Shown one piece after another: positions 18,317 to 30,417 of a DNA stretch of 41,923 nucleotides (position 1 is the stretch's first letter; each line of letters opens with the position of its first letter). Source of the DNA: Dehalococcoidales bacterium (GTDB lineage Bacteria > Chloroflexota > Dehalococcoidia > Dehalococcoidales > BS750m-G39). The stretch is from contig JADHWY010000005.1 in assembly GCA_016783245.1 (NCBI GenBank), positions 1 through 41,923 of the forward strand, in the 5' to 3' direction. A model generated the notes under the pieces. It was not told the origin of the DNA. It saw nothing but the letters and a program-made list of their open reading frames with translations, and did not search any database. The position numbers and the translations under genes are program-made.

Positions 18317-19536
18317 TGGCTCGCCGGATTATACATATCGACCTTGATGCCTTCTTTGTCTCAGTAGAACAGGTAAAAAATCCCGAGCTTAAGGGTAAAC
18401 CGGTGGTAGTTGGCGGGAGACCTGAGGGGCGGGGTGTAGTTGCCTCTGCCTCGTATGAAGCCCGGGCTTTTGGACTGCATGCCGGTATGCCCCTGACCAC
18501 CGCCAGCCGTCTTTGCCCTCAAGCTATCTTCATCCAGGGCAGTTTCCCTAAGTATCGTGATGCCTCACAAAGGTTTATGACTATCCTGGCTGACTTTTCA
18601 CCCTATCCAGAGCCGCTCGGTCTTGATGAGGCATATCTGGATGCAACTGGCTTTGAATCTATCTATGGCTCCGTTCACCAGATGGCGGCGAAGATAAAGC
18701 AGCGGATTAAGGATGAACTGGGGCTTGATGCCTCAGTCGGCGTCGCCAGCTGCAAGGTGGTAGCCAAGGTCGCCTCTGAGCTATCCAAGCCGGACGGGTT
18801 ACTGGAGGTAGCTGCCGGCGAGGAGCGTTCCTTCCTGGCACCGCTACCTATAGCCAAACTGCCGGGAATAGGCAGAAAAACAGAGCGAAGATTAAACGGC
18901 CTGGGCGTCAATACTATAGGTGAACTATCTATTATGCCACTAAGTGCCCTCAAGAGCCATTTTGGTGCGTCTGGTGAGGTTCTGCACCGCTTTGCCAATG
19001 GCATTGATGATAGAGAGGTAGAGCCCCCCGCCACTGCCAAGTCCATCAGTCGGGAGACTACCTTCAGCAAAGACACCGGAGACCACTCCCTGCTCAAGGC
19101 AACACTTCGTTATCTCGGTGAACGGGTCGGTGCTGATTTACGCCAGAGAGGCAAGCGGGCGAGATGCATAACCCTGAAGCTCAGATACGCTGATTTCACC
19201 ACCATCACCCGCCGCCATACCCTGAGCCAGACCTGTGATAGCGACCAGACTATCTTTAACACCGGGCAAGGGCTGCTAAAGAAGGCGCTAACCCGGGAAA
19301 GGCAGCCTGTCCGCCTTATTGGCATTGGGGTATCAAGCCTGGTTGAGTCGGGCAGACAGCTAGCTCTGCTGGATTCCTCCGCCCAAAGGCAGGAACAACT
19401 GGATAGAGCTATTGACCGCATCCGTAAGAAATACGGCTTCACCGCCATCCAAACTGGCAGAACTCTGCTGCTAAAGGAAATCTTCCCCGAAAGCGGAGAA
19501 GGCTATAAGCTACACACGCCAAGTTTGTCGCGGTAG
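18316..19536 (+). CDS. dinB: DNA polymerase IV (Y-family)
   Basis: RIIHIDLDAFFVSVEQ, VVASASYEARAFGLHAGMPL, GLDEAYLDAT, LPGIGRKTERRL. Confidence 0.95.
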   Translation: MARRIIHIDLDAFFVSVEQVKNPELKGKPVVVGGRPEGRGVVASASYEARAFGLHAGMPLTTASRLCPQAIFIQGSFPKYRDASQRFMTILADFSPYPEPLGLDEAYLDATGFESIYGSVHQMAAKIKQRIKDELGLDASVGVASCKVVAKVASELSKPDGLLEVAAGEERSFLAPLPIAKLPGIGRKTERRLNGLGVNTIGELSIMPLSALKSHFGASGEVLHRFANGIDDREVEPPATAKSISRETTFSKDTGDHSLLKATLRYLGERVGADLRQRGKRARCITLKLRYADFTTITRRHTLSQTCDSDQTIFNTGQGLLKKALTRERQPVRLIGIGVSSLVESGRQLALLDSSAQRQEQLDRAIDRIRKKYGFTAIQTGRTLLLKEIFPESGEGYKLHTPSLSR

Positions 19537-19616
19537 GGGCGTTGCCCTTTGTTGCCTCATCTCAGGTTTTAATGTTAATATAAATATGTTTAAGCCTTTT
19601 GTGGAGGATTTTTGCT

Positions 19617-20558
19617 ATGTCGGAATTCAGTTGGGACCCGGTAGTGAGCTGGCTTCTGGGTGATGGCACCCGTATTCTCATTATATTGGCAGTAGGAGCC
19701 GCGCTATGGTTTATTTTGCAAAAGCTTGTCCCGCCACTGGTGCACAATGCCGTAAAACGGGCCAAGGGGGAAAGCAAGGAGGGGATTAGGAAAAGGACGG
19801 AGACCCTTACCTCTGTCTTCACCGGGGCAGGAAAGATTCTCATTGCCTTAATCGTCATACTTATGATCCTATCTGAGTTCGACATACCTATTGGGCCCGC
19901 CCTGGCTGGCCTCGGCATCGCTGGCGTAGCCCTCGGCTTTGGTGCTCAGTACCTAGTAAGAGACTTTATTGCTGGCATCTTTATCATCTGGGAAAACCAG
20001 TATCGGGTGGGGGATGTGGCCAAGGTAGCCGACATCGCCGGGCTGGTGGAGGAAGTACACCTGAGGAAGACAGTGCTCCGTGACCTAGATGGCATAGTCC
20101 ACCATATACCCAATGGCGAGATTAAGGTTGCCAGCAACTACAGCCGACACTTTTCCAGGGTCAACCTTAATGTTTCAGTAGCCTATGGCACCGACCTTGA
20201 CCATGCCATAAACGTAATAAACCGCGTGGGTCAGGAGCTCACTGCGGATAAGAACTGGCACAGTCGGATTAAGAGTGCGCCCCAGGTGCTGAGGGTGGAT
20301 AACTTGGGCGACTCCGGGATAGACATCAAGATTTTAGGTGAAGTCAAGCCCCTCGAGCAATGGAACGTGCTGGGGGAGTTGAGGCTTCGCCTCAAGAAGG
20401 CTTTTGATGCTGAGGGCATAGAAATTCCCTGGCCTCACGTCAAGGTATATTTCGGTGAGAGCCCGGCAAATAAAGGGCTAGCCTGTGGGGCTTGCTCCCA
20501 TGTCAACCTTCCCAGCAGTAAATTCTGCTCCAATTGTAGTGCCAAACTCGGCTCTTAA
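19617..20558 (+). CDS. MscS family mechanosensitive ion channel with C-terminal zinc ribbon
   Basis: GPALAGLGIAGVALGFGAQYLVRDFIAGIFIIWENQYRVGD; C-term CGACSHVNLPSSKFCSNC. ATG at 19617 after gtggagga is preferred over the ORF-track start 19599. Confidence 0.9.
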   Translation: MSEFSWDPVVSWLLGDGTRILIILAVGAALWFILQKLVPPLVHNAVKRAKGESKEGIRKRTETLTSVFTGAGKILIALIVILMILSEFDIPIGPALAGLGIAGVALGFGAQYLVRDFIAGIFIIWENQYRVGDVAKVADIAGLVEEVHLRKTVLRDLDGIVHHIPNGEIKVASNYSRHFSRVNLNVSVAYGTDLDHAINVINRVGQELTADKNWHSRIKSAPQVLRVDNLGDSGIDIKILGEVKPLEQWNVLGELRLRLKKAFDAEGIEIPWPHVKVYFGESPANKGLACGACSHVNLPSSKFCSNCSAKLGS

Positions 20559-20624
20559 TAAATCTGCTTGTTTTCTATCCAAGCAATGGCTATAATAGAC
20601 GCTATCTAAGAGAGGGATTTTTCA

Positions 20625-21542
20625 ATGCCTTCTTATGCCTACTTTCATAAGCAGTTTGTCCCCCTATCCGAAGCCAAGATAGGGATTGCGACCAACGCCT
20701 TGCACTACGGCACTGCCATCTTTGAGGGCATCAGGGGCAACTGGAACAGCGAGCAAAAGCAGATTTACCTCTTCCGCCTCAGAGAGCATTATGAACGGCT
20801 GCACAATGGCTGCCACATCTTAATGATTGACCTGCCCTATACCATAGACGAGCTATATAAGATAACCGTGGAGCTGGTGGAAATGTGCAGCTTTCAAGAA
20901 GATGTATATGTCCGCCCCCTTGCTTACAAGAGCGCCGAGCGTCTGGGTGTCCGCCTCCATGATATAGAAGATGATTTCTTAGCCTTTGTTATTCCCTGGG
21001 GACCATACCTGGATGTGGATAAAGCCAGGTGTACTGTTTCCTCCTGGCAGCGTCCTGATGATAATGTAATCCCGCCACGGGCCAAGATTACCGGGCTTTA
21101 TGCCAATAATGCCCTGGCCAAATCAGAAGCCATTCTCAATGGCTTCGACGAGGCAATTATGCTTACCCCGGATGGTCATATCTCAGAAGGAAGCGGGGAG
21201 AATATCTTCCTGGTTATGGATGGCAAACTGGTCACGCCAGCCAGCTATAATAATATCCTCATCGGTATTACTCGCCATACAGTAATAAAACTGGCAAAAA
21301 AAGAACTGGGCATAGAAACGATTGAGAGACAGATTGACCGCAGCGAGCTTTTCTTGGCTGAAGAATGCTTCTTCACTGGCACCGCCGCCCATATAACCCC
21401 GATAGCCGAAATAGACCACCGTAAGGTAGGCAATGGCGAAGTTGGTGAAATAACAAAGAGGTTACAACAGCTCTATTCTGAGGTAATACGAGGTAATAAC
21501 CCAAAATACCTCGATTGGTGCACACCTGTCTATAAAAGATAA
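20625..21542 (+). CDS. ilvE: Branched-chain amino acid aminotransferase (class IV)
   Basis: HYGTAIFEGIRG, VYVRPLAYKS, SEGSGENIFLV, EECFFTGTAAHITPI. Confidence 0.93.
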   Translation: MPSYAYFHKQFVPLSEAKIGIATNALHYGTAIFEGIRGNWNSEQKQIYLFRLREHYERLHNGCHILMIDLPYTIDELYKITVELVEMCSFQEDVYVRPLAYKSAERLGVRLHDIEDDFLAFVIPWGPYLDVDKARCTVSSWQRPDDNVIPPRAKITGLYANNALAKSEAILNGFDEAIMLTPDGHISEGSGENIFLVMDGKLVTPASYNNILIGITRHTVIKLAKKELGIETIERQIDRSELFLAEECFFTGTAAHITPIAEIDHRKVGNGEVGEITKRLQQLYSEVIRGNNPKYLDWCTPVYKR

Positions 21543-21543
21543 G

Positions 21544-22113
21544 CTATTTTTTAGCTGGACTTACTTGCAACGACTTCAATAAGCAAATGACCTGGCAGCT
21601 TTCCTCCAGAACAGTAGTGCAATTATGGGCTTCCTCAAGCAGTTGACCAATAGCAAAGCTGCCATGACCATGAACCATGATAGTCCTGTGTTCCTTTAAT
21701 GCCCGGGCAATTATATCAGCCAGACCCCCGGGTTTCACTTTCATCTGCCAACCCAAGACAGGAACCCGCCCCACTATAGACAGACCTTCAGTATCACTGG
21801 GCACAATCTCGGTTTCAGTTAGTGACAGGGCAACAGCATGAGGGGGGTGGGCATGAACAACGGCTAATGCCGGGGTTTCCCTATAAATAGCACGATGGAC
21901 GGCTAATTCTATTGATGCCAGCGGCGTGTTGCGGTCATTTCTGTTGAGTCCAGTCTCTATTAAATCATGCTCCTGCAAACAGCCCAGCCTGCTGTTGCGG
22001 CGGGTAATGATAATACGCTCTCCCAGCCTGATACTCAGATTCCCACTGTGGGAAGAGACAAGTCCCTTGGTAAACAGGTCATGACCCACAGTCTGAAACT
22101 GGGCTAAAATCAT
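21544..22113 (-). CDS. Class II aldolase/adducin family protein
   Basis: GLVSSHSGNLSIRLG, VVHAHPPHAVALSL, MVHGHGSFAIG. Confidence 0.88.
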   Translation of the reverse strand: MILAQFQTVGHDLFTKGLVSSHSGNLSIRLGERIIITRRNSRLGCLQEHDLIETGLNRNDRNTPLASIELAVHRAIYRETPALAVVHAHPPHAVALSLTETEIVPSDTEGLSIVGRVPVLGWQMKVKPGGLADIIARALKEHRTIMVHGHGSFAIGQLLEEAHNCTTVLEESCQVICLLKSLQVSPAKK

Positions 22114-22152
22114 GGCTTCCCCTTCATAGCGTCCTTCAAAGCATAAACCCCT

Positions 22153-22488
22153 TCACTCCCCTGAGTCAAGTTCTTCCTGGGAAGATTGTTCAGCCGCTTC
22201 TGGCTCAGTTCCAGCCAAAGATAAAGCCTGGGCTTCATTTAGCTTCTTCATCAATCGTGATTTGCGGCGGGCGGCATTATTGGGGTGGATAACCCCCTTT
22301 TCAGCTGCTTTATCTAAAGAACTAATGGCAGCCACCACCGCTTCCCGAGCCGCCTCAAGCTCGCCCAAGAAGATAAGCCTCTCCGCCTTAGTTACATTGG
22401 TCTTACACAGGCTATGAATAGGCTTATTGCGCAATCTTCTTCTTTCAGCTACACGCACCTGTTTTTGAGCCGATTTACTACCTGGCAA
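22153..22488 (-). CDS. rpsT: 30S ribosomal protein S20
   Basis: KQVRVAERRRLRNKPIHSLCKTNVTKAE...AAEKGVIHPNNAARRKSRLMKKLNEA. Confidence 0.92.
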   Translation of the reverse strand: MPGSKSAQKQVRVAERRRLRNKPIHSLCKTNVTKAERLIFLGELEAAREAVVAAISSLDKAAEKGVIHPNNAARRKSRLMKKLNEAQALSLAGTEPEAAEQSSQEELDSGE

Positions 22489-22499
22489 TATCTACCTCC

Positions 22500-24668
22500 T
22501 TAGATTGAGGGTTTTGGTTTTATAGTTGCTTCGTCTCCAACCCTGGAAACACCTATCACCCCTCGAATGCCATCGATTTTTGCCATGAGCCGACTTAGCT
22601 GAGCTAGGCCCTTGGTTTGCAAGGTAAAATGTTCAGAAACAGTCTGGTCATCATGGGGAACTGAGCTCATTGAAGCAATGTTAACCCCCTCCTCAGCCAC
22701 AATAGTGGTAATGTCACGAATCAACCCCACCCTGTCCCAGGCTTCAACCTGAATATTTACCGGATATAGGGAATCGGTCTCCCCCCACTCCACCACAATC
22801 AATCTTTCCTTCTCATCCTCATGAACCACATTGTAGCAATCCTGACGGTGAATAGTCACCCCCCGACTGCGAGTAACATAGCCAGTAATCTTATCCCCGG
22901 GCACAGGCCGGCAGCACTGGGCTAAATGGGTAACTAAATCCCCCATTCCCAGCACCCGGATAGCTGATTCTGGTGGCTTAGGTTGAGTAATTTCCGCCCT
23001 TGCTGGAGGTCGCTCCTGCTCGGCGGATAGCTTCAAGGCAATCTGATGAGTGGAAATACCGCCATAACCAATAGCTGCCAGAAAGTCATCTAGACTATCA
23101 TATTTGAACAGCTTGGTTAGCTCCTCCCGCTCGCTGGATTTTATCCCCAGATGCCTCATCTCCTTTTCCAGAAGCTCCCGACCCCGCTCAATATTTTCTG
23201 CCCGTTCCTGCCTCTTAAACCACTGCCGTATCTTTTCCTTGGCATGAGATGTCTTGATGTAGCCCAGGTGCGGGCTCAGCCAGTCTCGGCTCGGTGCTTT
23301 AGCCCCCTTAGATGACACAATCTCTACTACATCACCATTATTGAGCTGATAATTGAGTGGCACCAGCTTGCCGTTCACCTTAGCTCCTATGCAGCGGTGT
23401 CCCAACTCAGTATGAACCCGATAAGCAAAATCAAGGGGGGTAGAACCCTTGGGCAAATCCTTTATCTCCCCCTTAGGGGTGTAAACAAAAACCTGGTCAA
23501 TGAATATATCTGTTTTAACTGATTCCAAGAATTCCTCAGCCCCGCTGAGCTCCCGGTGCCAGTCAATTAATTGGCGCAGCCAGGCTATCCTCTCCTCAAA
23601 GTGTATATCCTTCTTTTCGCCTTCTTTATAGCGCCAGTGAGCGGCTACCCCATATTCATCAATATGGTGCATATCACGGGTGCGAATCTGAACCTCCAGG
23701 GGGGTCGTGCCCAGACACATTACAGTAGTATGTAAAGATTGATAACTATTTGACTTGGGATTAGCAATAAAATCGTCAAACTCCCCGGGCAAAGGGCGCC
23801 ACAAACTGTGGATAACGCCTAGAGCATTATAACAATCAGGCACAGTACCAACCAATATCCGAAGGGCAAGAAGGTCATGTATATCATCAAAGTGTTTGCC
23901 CTGAGCAGCATACTTCTCCATTTTCTGGTATATGCTGTAGATATGCTTGGGCCTGCCTAACATCTCACCTCTTAGGTCAACCCGCTCAAACTCCTCCTTT
24001 AAAATCTGAATTACCTGAGCTATGAAGTTCTCCCGCTGTGCACGGCGGGCAGCAACCAACTTAGCAATCTGACGATATTTTCCTGGCTCCAGGTAACGGA
24101 AGGATAAATCCTCTAGCTGCCACTTTAGCTCCAATATCCCCAGACGATGAGCTAAGGGAGCATATATCTCCAAAGTCTCCTGGGCAATGCTGCGCTGTAT
24201 TTCCGGCGATAGAGCATCCAAGGTGCGCATATTATGCAGCCTGTCAGCTAGCTTGATAAACACCACACGAAGGTCCTCAGCCATAGCTACCAGCATCTTC
24301 CTCAGGTTCTCCGCCTGCGATTCCCTGGTCGCCGCACTTGGAGCATGCAAGGAGAGCTTGCCCAACTTAGTGGCGCCATCGACCAGCTTGCTTACCTCGG
24401 AGCCAAACTTGGCTTCAAGCTCGGAAATAGGTATGCCACAGTTCTCAGGAACATCGTGAAGCAAGGCTGCCGCCAGAGCGCTGGCATCAAGCTGAAGCTC
24501 AGCCAAGGTCAAGGCAACCTGTAACGGGTGCTCTATGTAAGGGTCACCTGATTTACGCACCTGCCCGTCGTGTGCCTCTGAAGCAAAATTGTAGGCTTCC
24601 TCGACTAGAGCTATCCTCTCTGGCGGTAGATACCCCTGAGCCTTTTCTATAAGCTGACCGAAACTCAT
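22500..24668 (-). CDS. RelA/SpoT family (p)ppGpp synthetase/hydrolase
   Basis: HDGQVRKSGDPYIEHPLQVA, HDVPE, KLADRLHNMRTL, synthetase, TGS and ACT domains in one 722-aa ORF. Confidence 0.95.
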   Translation of the reverse strand: MSFGQLIEKAQGYLPPERIALVEEAYNFASEAHDGQVRKSGDPYIEHPLQVALTLAELQLDASALAAALLHDVPENCGIPISELEAKFGSEVSKLVDGATKLGKLSLHAPSAATRESQAENLRKMLVAMAEDLRVVFIKLADRLHNMRTLDALSPEIQRSIAQETLEIYAPLAHRLGILELKWQLEDLSFRYLEPGKYRQIAKLVAARRAQRENFIAQVIQILKEEFERVDLRGEMLGRPKHIYSIYQKMEKYAAQGKHFDDIHDLLALRILVGTVPDCYNALGVIHSLWRPLPGEFDDFIANPKSNSYQSLHTTVMCLGTTPLEVQIRTRDMHHIDEYGVAAHWRYKEGEKKDIHFEERIAWLRQLIDWHRELSGAEEFLESVKTDIFIDQVFVYTPKGEIKDLPKGSTPLDFAYRVHTELGHRCIGAKVNGKLVPLNYQLNNGDVVEIVSSKGAKAPSRDWLSPHLGYIKTSHAKEKIRQWFKRQERAENIERGRELLEKEMRHLGIKSSEREELTKLFKYDSLDDFLAAIGYGGISTHQIALKLSAEQERPPARAEITQPKPPESAIRVLGMGDLVTHLAQCCRPVPGDKITGYVTRSRGVTIHRQDCYNVVHEDEKERLIVVEWGETDSLYPVNIQVEAWDRVGLIRDITTIVAEEGVNIASMSSVPHDDQTVSEHFTLQTKGLAQLSRLMAKIDGIRGVIGVSRVGDEATIKPKPSI

Positions 24669-24750
24669 ATTTCAAGTATAACGCAACAGGGCTGCTGGTG
24701 CAAAATCTAATAATGTTTATCTACCCCCAAAGGAAAGGGGCAAGAGATTT

Positions 24751-24811
24751 TAGAGAGGGGCTTCGCCCCTCTCTAACCTGAACACCCCCTTCCCTTAATA
24801 AGGGAAGGGGG
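24751..24811. repeat. Compound palindromic repeat, copy A (two adjacent hairpins)
   Basis: TAGAGAGGGGC-ttc-GCCCCTCTCTA (24751-24775) and CCCCCTTCCCTT-aat-AAGGGAAGGGGG (24785-24811). Confidence 0.85.
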
Positions 24812-24887
24812 TCAGGGGGATAGATTGCCAAACAATCTGCCTTTACAAATCCGGCGTTAATACTGTATTCTAGCTTAGAGAGAAACC

Positions 24888-26168
24888 ATGTTGTATCGGG
24901 CACCACGCGGAACCTCAGATATTCTACCCAGTGAGCAAGCCTACTGGCGCTATATAGAGCAAAAAGTAGCCGTTATCGGTCAGCTTTATGGCTACGAGCG
25001 CATCGACGCCCCAGCCTTTGAGGACACCAGGCTCTTTGCCCGCAGTGTAGGAGAAGACACGGACATTGTCAAAAAGGAAATGTATACCTTCCAAGACAGG
25101 GGCGGTAGCCTGCTCACCCTGAGACCAGAGGGCACGGCGCCAGTATGCCGAGCCTACCTGGAACACGGACTACATAACCTGCCACAGCCGGTAAAGCTGT
25201 ATTATATTGCTTCTATCTTTAGATATGAAAGACCTCAGGCAGGAAGATACCGGCAGCACTATCAGTTTGGCTATGAGGCTATCGGCAATGACGACCCCAC
25301 CCTTGATGCTGAAATCATTGATATGGCATGGCAATTCCTGCTCTCGGTAAACCTTCGCCGCCTATCACTCCAGCTAAATAGTATCGGCTGTAAAAAGTGC
25401 CGACCAGGGTATATAGCTGCCCTGAAGGATTACTATGCCGACCACACCCGCGACCTATGTTCTGACTGCAAGACCAGGCTGAAGAGAAACCCACTTCGCC
25501 TGCTTGATTGTAAGAAGCCCTCATGCCAGCAAATAGCTGACCCTGCCCCCAGAAGTATTGATTACCTTTGCCCTGAATGTGAGGAGCACTTCAGCCGGCT
25601 GAAGAGATACCTGGGACTACTCGCCCTTCCCTTTGAAGTAAATCACCATCTGGTTCGGGGATTAGACTACTATACCAAGACGGTATTTGAAATTCAGCCG
25701 GAAGAGGGAGGCTCCCAGAGCACCCTCTGTGGTGGGGGACGATACGATGACCTGATTGAGGAACTGGGTGGTAAGCCTACCCCGGCTATTGGCTTCGCCG
25801 CTGGCATTGAGCGAATAATACTCAATCTAAAGAAGCAGAATGTTGCCATCCCACCTTTGCCCAAGCCCCAGGTTTTTATCGCCTACCTAGGCAATGATGC
25901 CAGAGATGAGGCAATTAAGCTAGCGTCCACCCTGAGGCGGGCTGGCATTGGTGTAATAGAAGCTGTTGGTAATAAAAGCCTGAAGTCCCAATTGAGGCAG
26001 GCTAACACCCTTGGCGTTCGCTACGCAGTGATTATCGGTGAACAAGAGGTAAACACTGGCACAGTGATACTGCGGGATATGACCAGCGCCGAGCAGAAAA
26101 CTATCCCTGTTAATGAAGTTGGGGGGCACCTAGATTTCCTACGAGACACAGTTTCACCTCATAGCTAA
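24888..26168 (+). CDS. hisS: Histidyl-tRNA synthetase
   Basis: APRGTSDILP, LRPEGTAPVCRAYLEH, FRYERPQAGRYRQHYQFGYEAIG, LVRGLDYYTKTVFE. Confidence 0.96.
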   Translation: MLYRAPRGTSDILPSEQAYWRYIEQKVAVIGQLYGYERIDAPAFEDTRLFARSVGEDTDIVKKEMYTFQDRGGSLLTLRPEGTAPVCRAYLEHGLHNLPQPVKLYYIASIFRYERPQAGRYRQHYQFGYEAIGNDDPTLDAEIIDMAWQFLLSVNLRRLSLQLNSIGCKKCRPGYIAALKDYYADHTRDLCSDCKTRLKRNPLRLLDCKKPSCQQIADPAPRSIDYLCPECEEHFSRLKRYLGLLALPFEVNHHLVRGLDYYTKTVFEIQPEEGGSQSTLCGGGRYDDLIEELGGKPTPAIGFAAGIERIILNLKKQNVAIPPLPKPQVFIAYLGNDARDEAIKLASTLRRAGIGVIEAVGNKSLKSQLRQANTLGVRYAVIIGEQEVNTGTVILRDMTSAEQKTIPVNEVGGHLDFLRDTVSPHS

Positions 26169-26335
26169 ATTGTGCTATAATATTATAAATGGCTGCCTTG
26201 TTATCATTTGAAATTAACCCTAAGTGGGTAGCCTTTTCTCTCATAGCCAGAAGCTACTTCGGTTTCACCATCTCCACTCTACAGACCATTCCGCTTTCTC
26301 TCCTCCGTTACAGCCAACAAGGGGGTAAAAATTAG

Positions 26336-28267
<1,932 letters not shown>

Positions 28268-28285
28268 CCTCTTCCCCCGAAACAT

Positions 28286-28891
28286 CTACTCCGTGACATA
28301 TAACTTATGCTCCTTAATATACCTATCTACCGCCTCAGGGACAAGGTGGTCAATAGATAGACCTCGGGCAACCCGGTCTCTAATTTCTGAGGAACTAATC
28401 TCTATCTGCGGCGTATCAAGCAAGATAACACTCTGAGATAACCCGGGGATAATGGCTTCAAGGGGGTCGAGGTCAGGGACTGAAAAGCCTACTCTGGGGA
28501 CAGCCACCAGGTGACACATTTTTATAAGCCGGGACGGCTCACGCCACTGCGGCAACTGAATCAAATTATCCCAACCCAAAATGAAGAATAGCTCATCCCC
28601 GGCACCAAGCTGACCCTTAAGCTCGGCCATTGTATCAACGGTATATGTGGGACCAGCTCGCTCTACTTCCATAGTAGACAGTTTGAAGTAAGGTTCATTG
28701 GCAATGGCTAGGCGCACCATCTCCACCCGGTGTTCGGCAGGCGAAATGGTGTTATCTGCCTTAAGCCACGGCTCACCCGCTGGCACAAATAGAGTCTCAG
28801 CCAGATTTAGCCTGGCTCTTACTTCCTCAGCTATAATGAGGTGCCCCATATGAATGGGGTCAAATGTCCCCCCCAATACCCCAATATTCAT
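28286..28891 (-). CDS. nadD: Nicotinate-nucleotide adenylyltransferase
   Basis: MNIGVLGGTFDPIHMGHLIIAEE, PTYTVDTM, ISSSEIRDRV; start placed at 28891 adjacent to the obg stop. Confidence 0.95.
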   Translation of the reverse strand: MNIGVLGGTFDPIHMGHLIIAEEVRARLNLAETLFVPAGEPWLKADNTISPAEHRVEMVRLAIANEPYFKLSTMEVERAGPTYTVDTMAELKGQLGAGDELFFILGWDNLIQLPQWREPSRLIKMCHLVAVPRVGFSVPDLDPLEAIIPGLSQSVILLDTPQIEISSSEIRDRVARGLSIDHLVPEAVDRYIKEHKLYVTE

Positions 28892-28892
28892 T

Positions 28893-30158
28893 CTACTCCC
28901 ACTCCCATTCAAAATTGCCACAGCGAACTCTATCGCCCGGCTTGACCCCAGCCCTTTCCAAAGCCTTGCTGACCCCCAGTCTGGCGAATTGCCTCCTGAG
29001 CTCCCAGCGTACCCCGGGGCTAGCCACACCTGTCCTGGCGACAATGCGCTCCAGTTCGGGAGCCACCACGATAAAGGTATCCCCTTCCTTGTGCACCCTG
29101 GAAGCAGCACCCTTGGGCTGAGGGTGAAAGACCTTCCTGAGAATCTTACCACCAGCCTCAGTCCCAGTGGCTGACTGAAGCATGTCCATAGTTTCAGCCA
29201 CAAGCTCAGGAATGCCCTCCCCGGTAGCCGCTGAGATAAAAAGGGCCTTGGTTCCAGCACCAGTAAAGCTATCCCCTATCTCAGCTAACCGAGCCCTGAC
29301 CTGCGGTAAATCAATCTTATTTACCACCACAAGCTGTGGCTTTTGAGCTAGAGCCGAGTCAAATAAGCTGAGCTCAGTATTTACCTGCGCCATATCTTCA
29401 GCCGGAGTCGAGGAACTGCCATCTATCAGGTGGATAAGTACCTTGGTACGCACAATATGGCGAAGAAAATCATGTCCTAGCCCTCGACCAAGGTGAGCAT
29501 CATCTATTAGCCCTGGAATTTCAGCTAATACAAAGATTTGCTGGCCAACCTCAACCACACCCAAAATGGGCTCGCGGGTGGTGAAGGGATAACTCGCTAT
29601 CTTGGGTTTGGCTGCTGAGACAGTAGCCAGTAAAGTAGACTTGCCCACATTAGGATAACCTATAAGACCGACATCCGCAATAAGCTTCAATTCTAATATT
29701 ATGAAATTCTCCTCACCAGCTTCCCCTCTCTGAGCAATCTGTGGGGCTTGGTGGGTAGATGTAGCAAAACGGGCATTCCCAGAGCCACCTTTGCCTCCCT
29801 TAGCTACCACTGCCTGCTGACCAGGCTGCTCCAGGTCCGCTATAAGAGCATCGCCCCCTATCTGTGACTTACATGAGACCACGGTTCCCACAGGTACCGC
29901 TAATATCAGGTCTTCCCCCTTCTTGCCATGCTTCTTTTTACCCCTCCCATTCTTGCCATTGGTTGCTCTATAGTACCTTTTTTGCTTGAATATTCTCAGG
30001 CTAGTAACAGCCGAATCAGCCATAACAACTATATCGCCACCATCACCACCATCACCACCATCAGGACCCCCAAAGGGAACAAACTTCTCCCGCCGGAAGC
30101 TTACTACCCCATTGCCCCCATCTCCTGCCTTTACTACTATTTCTGTCCAGTCAAACAT
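28893..30158 (-). CDS. obgE: Obg family GTPase
   Basis: FDWTEIVVKAGDGGNGVVSFRREKFVPFGGPDGGDGG, IGYPNVGKSTLL, NKIDLP, C-terminal OCT domain. Confidence 0.96.
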   Translation of the reverse strand: MFDWTEIVVKAGDGGNGVVSFRREKFVPFGGPDGGDGGDGGDIVVMADSAVTSLRIFKQKRYYRATNGKNGRGKKKHGKKGEDLILAVPVGTVVSCKSQIGGDALIADLEQPGQQAVVAKGGKGGSGNARFATSTHQAPQIAQRGEAGEENFIILELKLIADVGLIGYPNVGKSTLLATVSAAKPKIASYPFTTREPILGVVEVGQQIFVLAEIPGLIDDAHLGRGLGHDFLRHIVRTKVLIHLIDGSSSTPAEDMAQVNTELSLFDSALAQKPQLVVVNKIDLPQVRARLAEIGDSFTGAGTKALFISAATGEGIPELVAETMDMLQSATGTEAGGKILRKVFHPQPKGAASRVHKEGDTFIVVAPELERIVARTGVASPGVRWELRRQFARLGVSKALERAGVKPGDRVRCGNFEWEWE

Positions 30159-30417
30159 AATAAGGACACTCTATTAACACTCTATTAATCTTATTCTCTT
30201 AATTGATTTATTAATTTATAGTTAACACTACTAATTATAATACCACAGGCTAGCGGATAGCTAGGTGAGGTTACGGGCTCTGGGTAAAACAGGGGTTAAA
30301 TCCAAGCTATTTTATTTGAACTTCTGAACAAAATGGGGCGGTTATCCACAATTGGTAGCGTTCTCAATTGAGTTGGTTTGTTTATAGACGGTTGGTTTTC
30401 GGTGGGAATACATGCTA
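30159..30417. other. Candidate replication origin region (oriC), obg-dnaA intergenic
   Basis: AT-rich tract 30160-30245, perfect DnaA box TTATCCACA at 30342-30350, next to dnaA, near a sampled strand-composition switch. Confidence 0.4.

Noticed and set aside
23807-23815. Perfect DnaA box TGTGGATAA
   Set aside because: Isolated inside the conserved relA/spoT coding sequence; no cluster or AT-rich region, consistent with chance.
24721-24906. 61-aa minus ORF between relA and hisS
   Set aside because: Translation of compound palindromic repeat copy A.
28892-29260. N-terminal extension of the 28286-29260 minus ORF (324 aa)
   Set aside because: The extra 123 aa are an out-of-frame reading of obgE; the NadD start MNIGVLGGTFDP at 28891 fits the family and abuts the obg stop.
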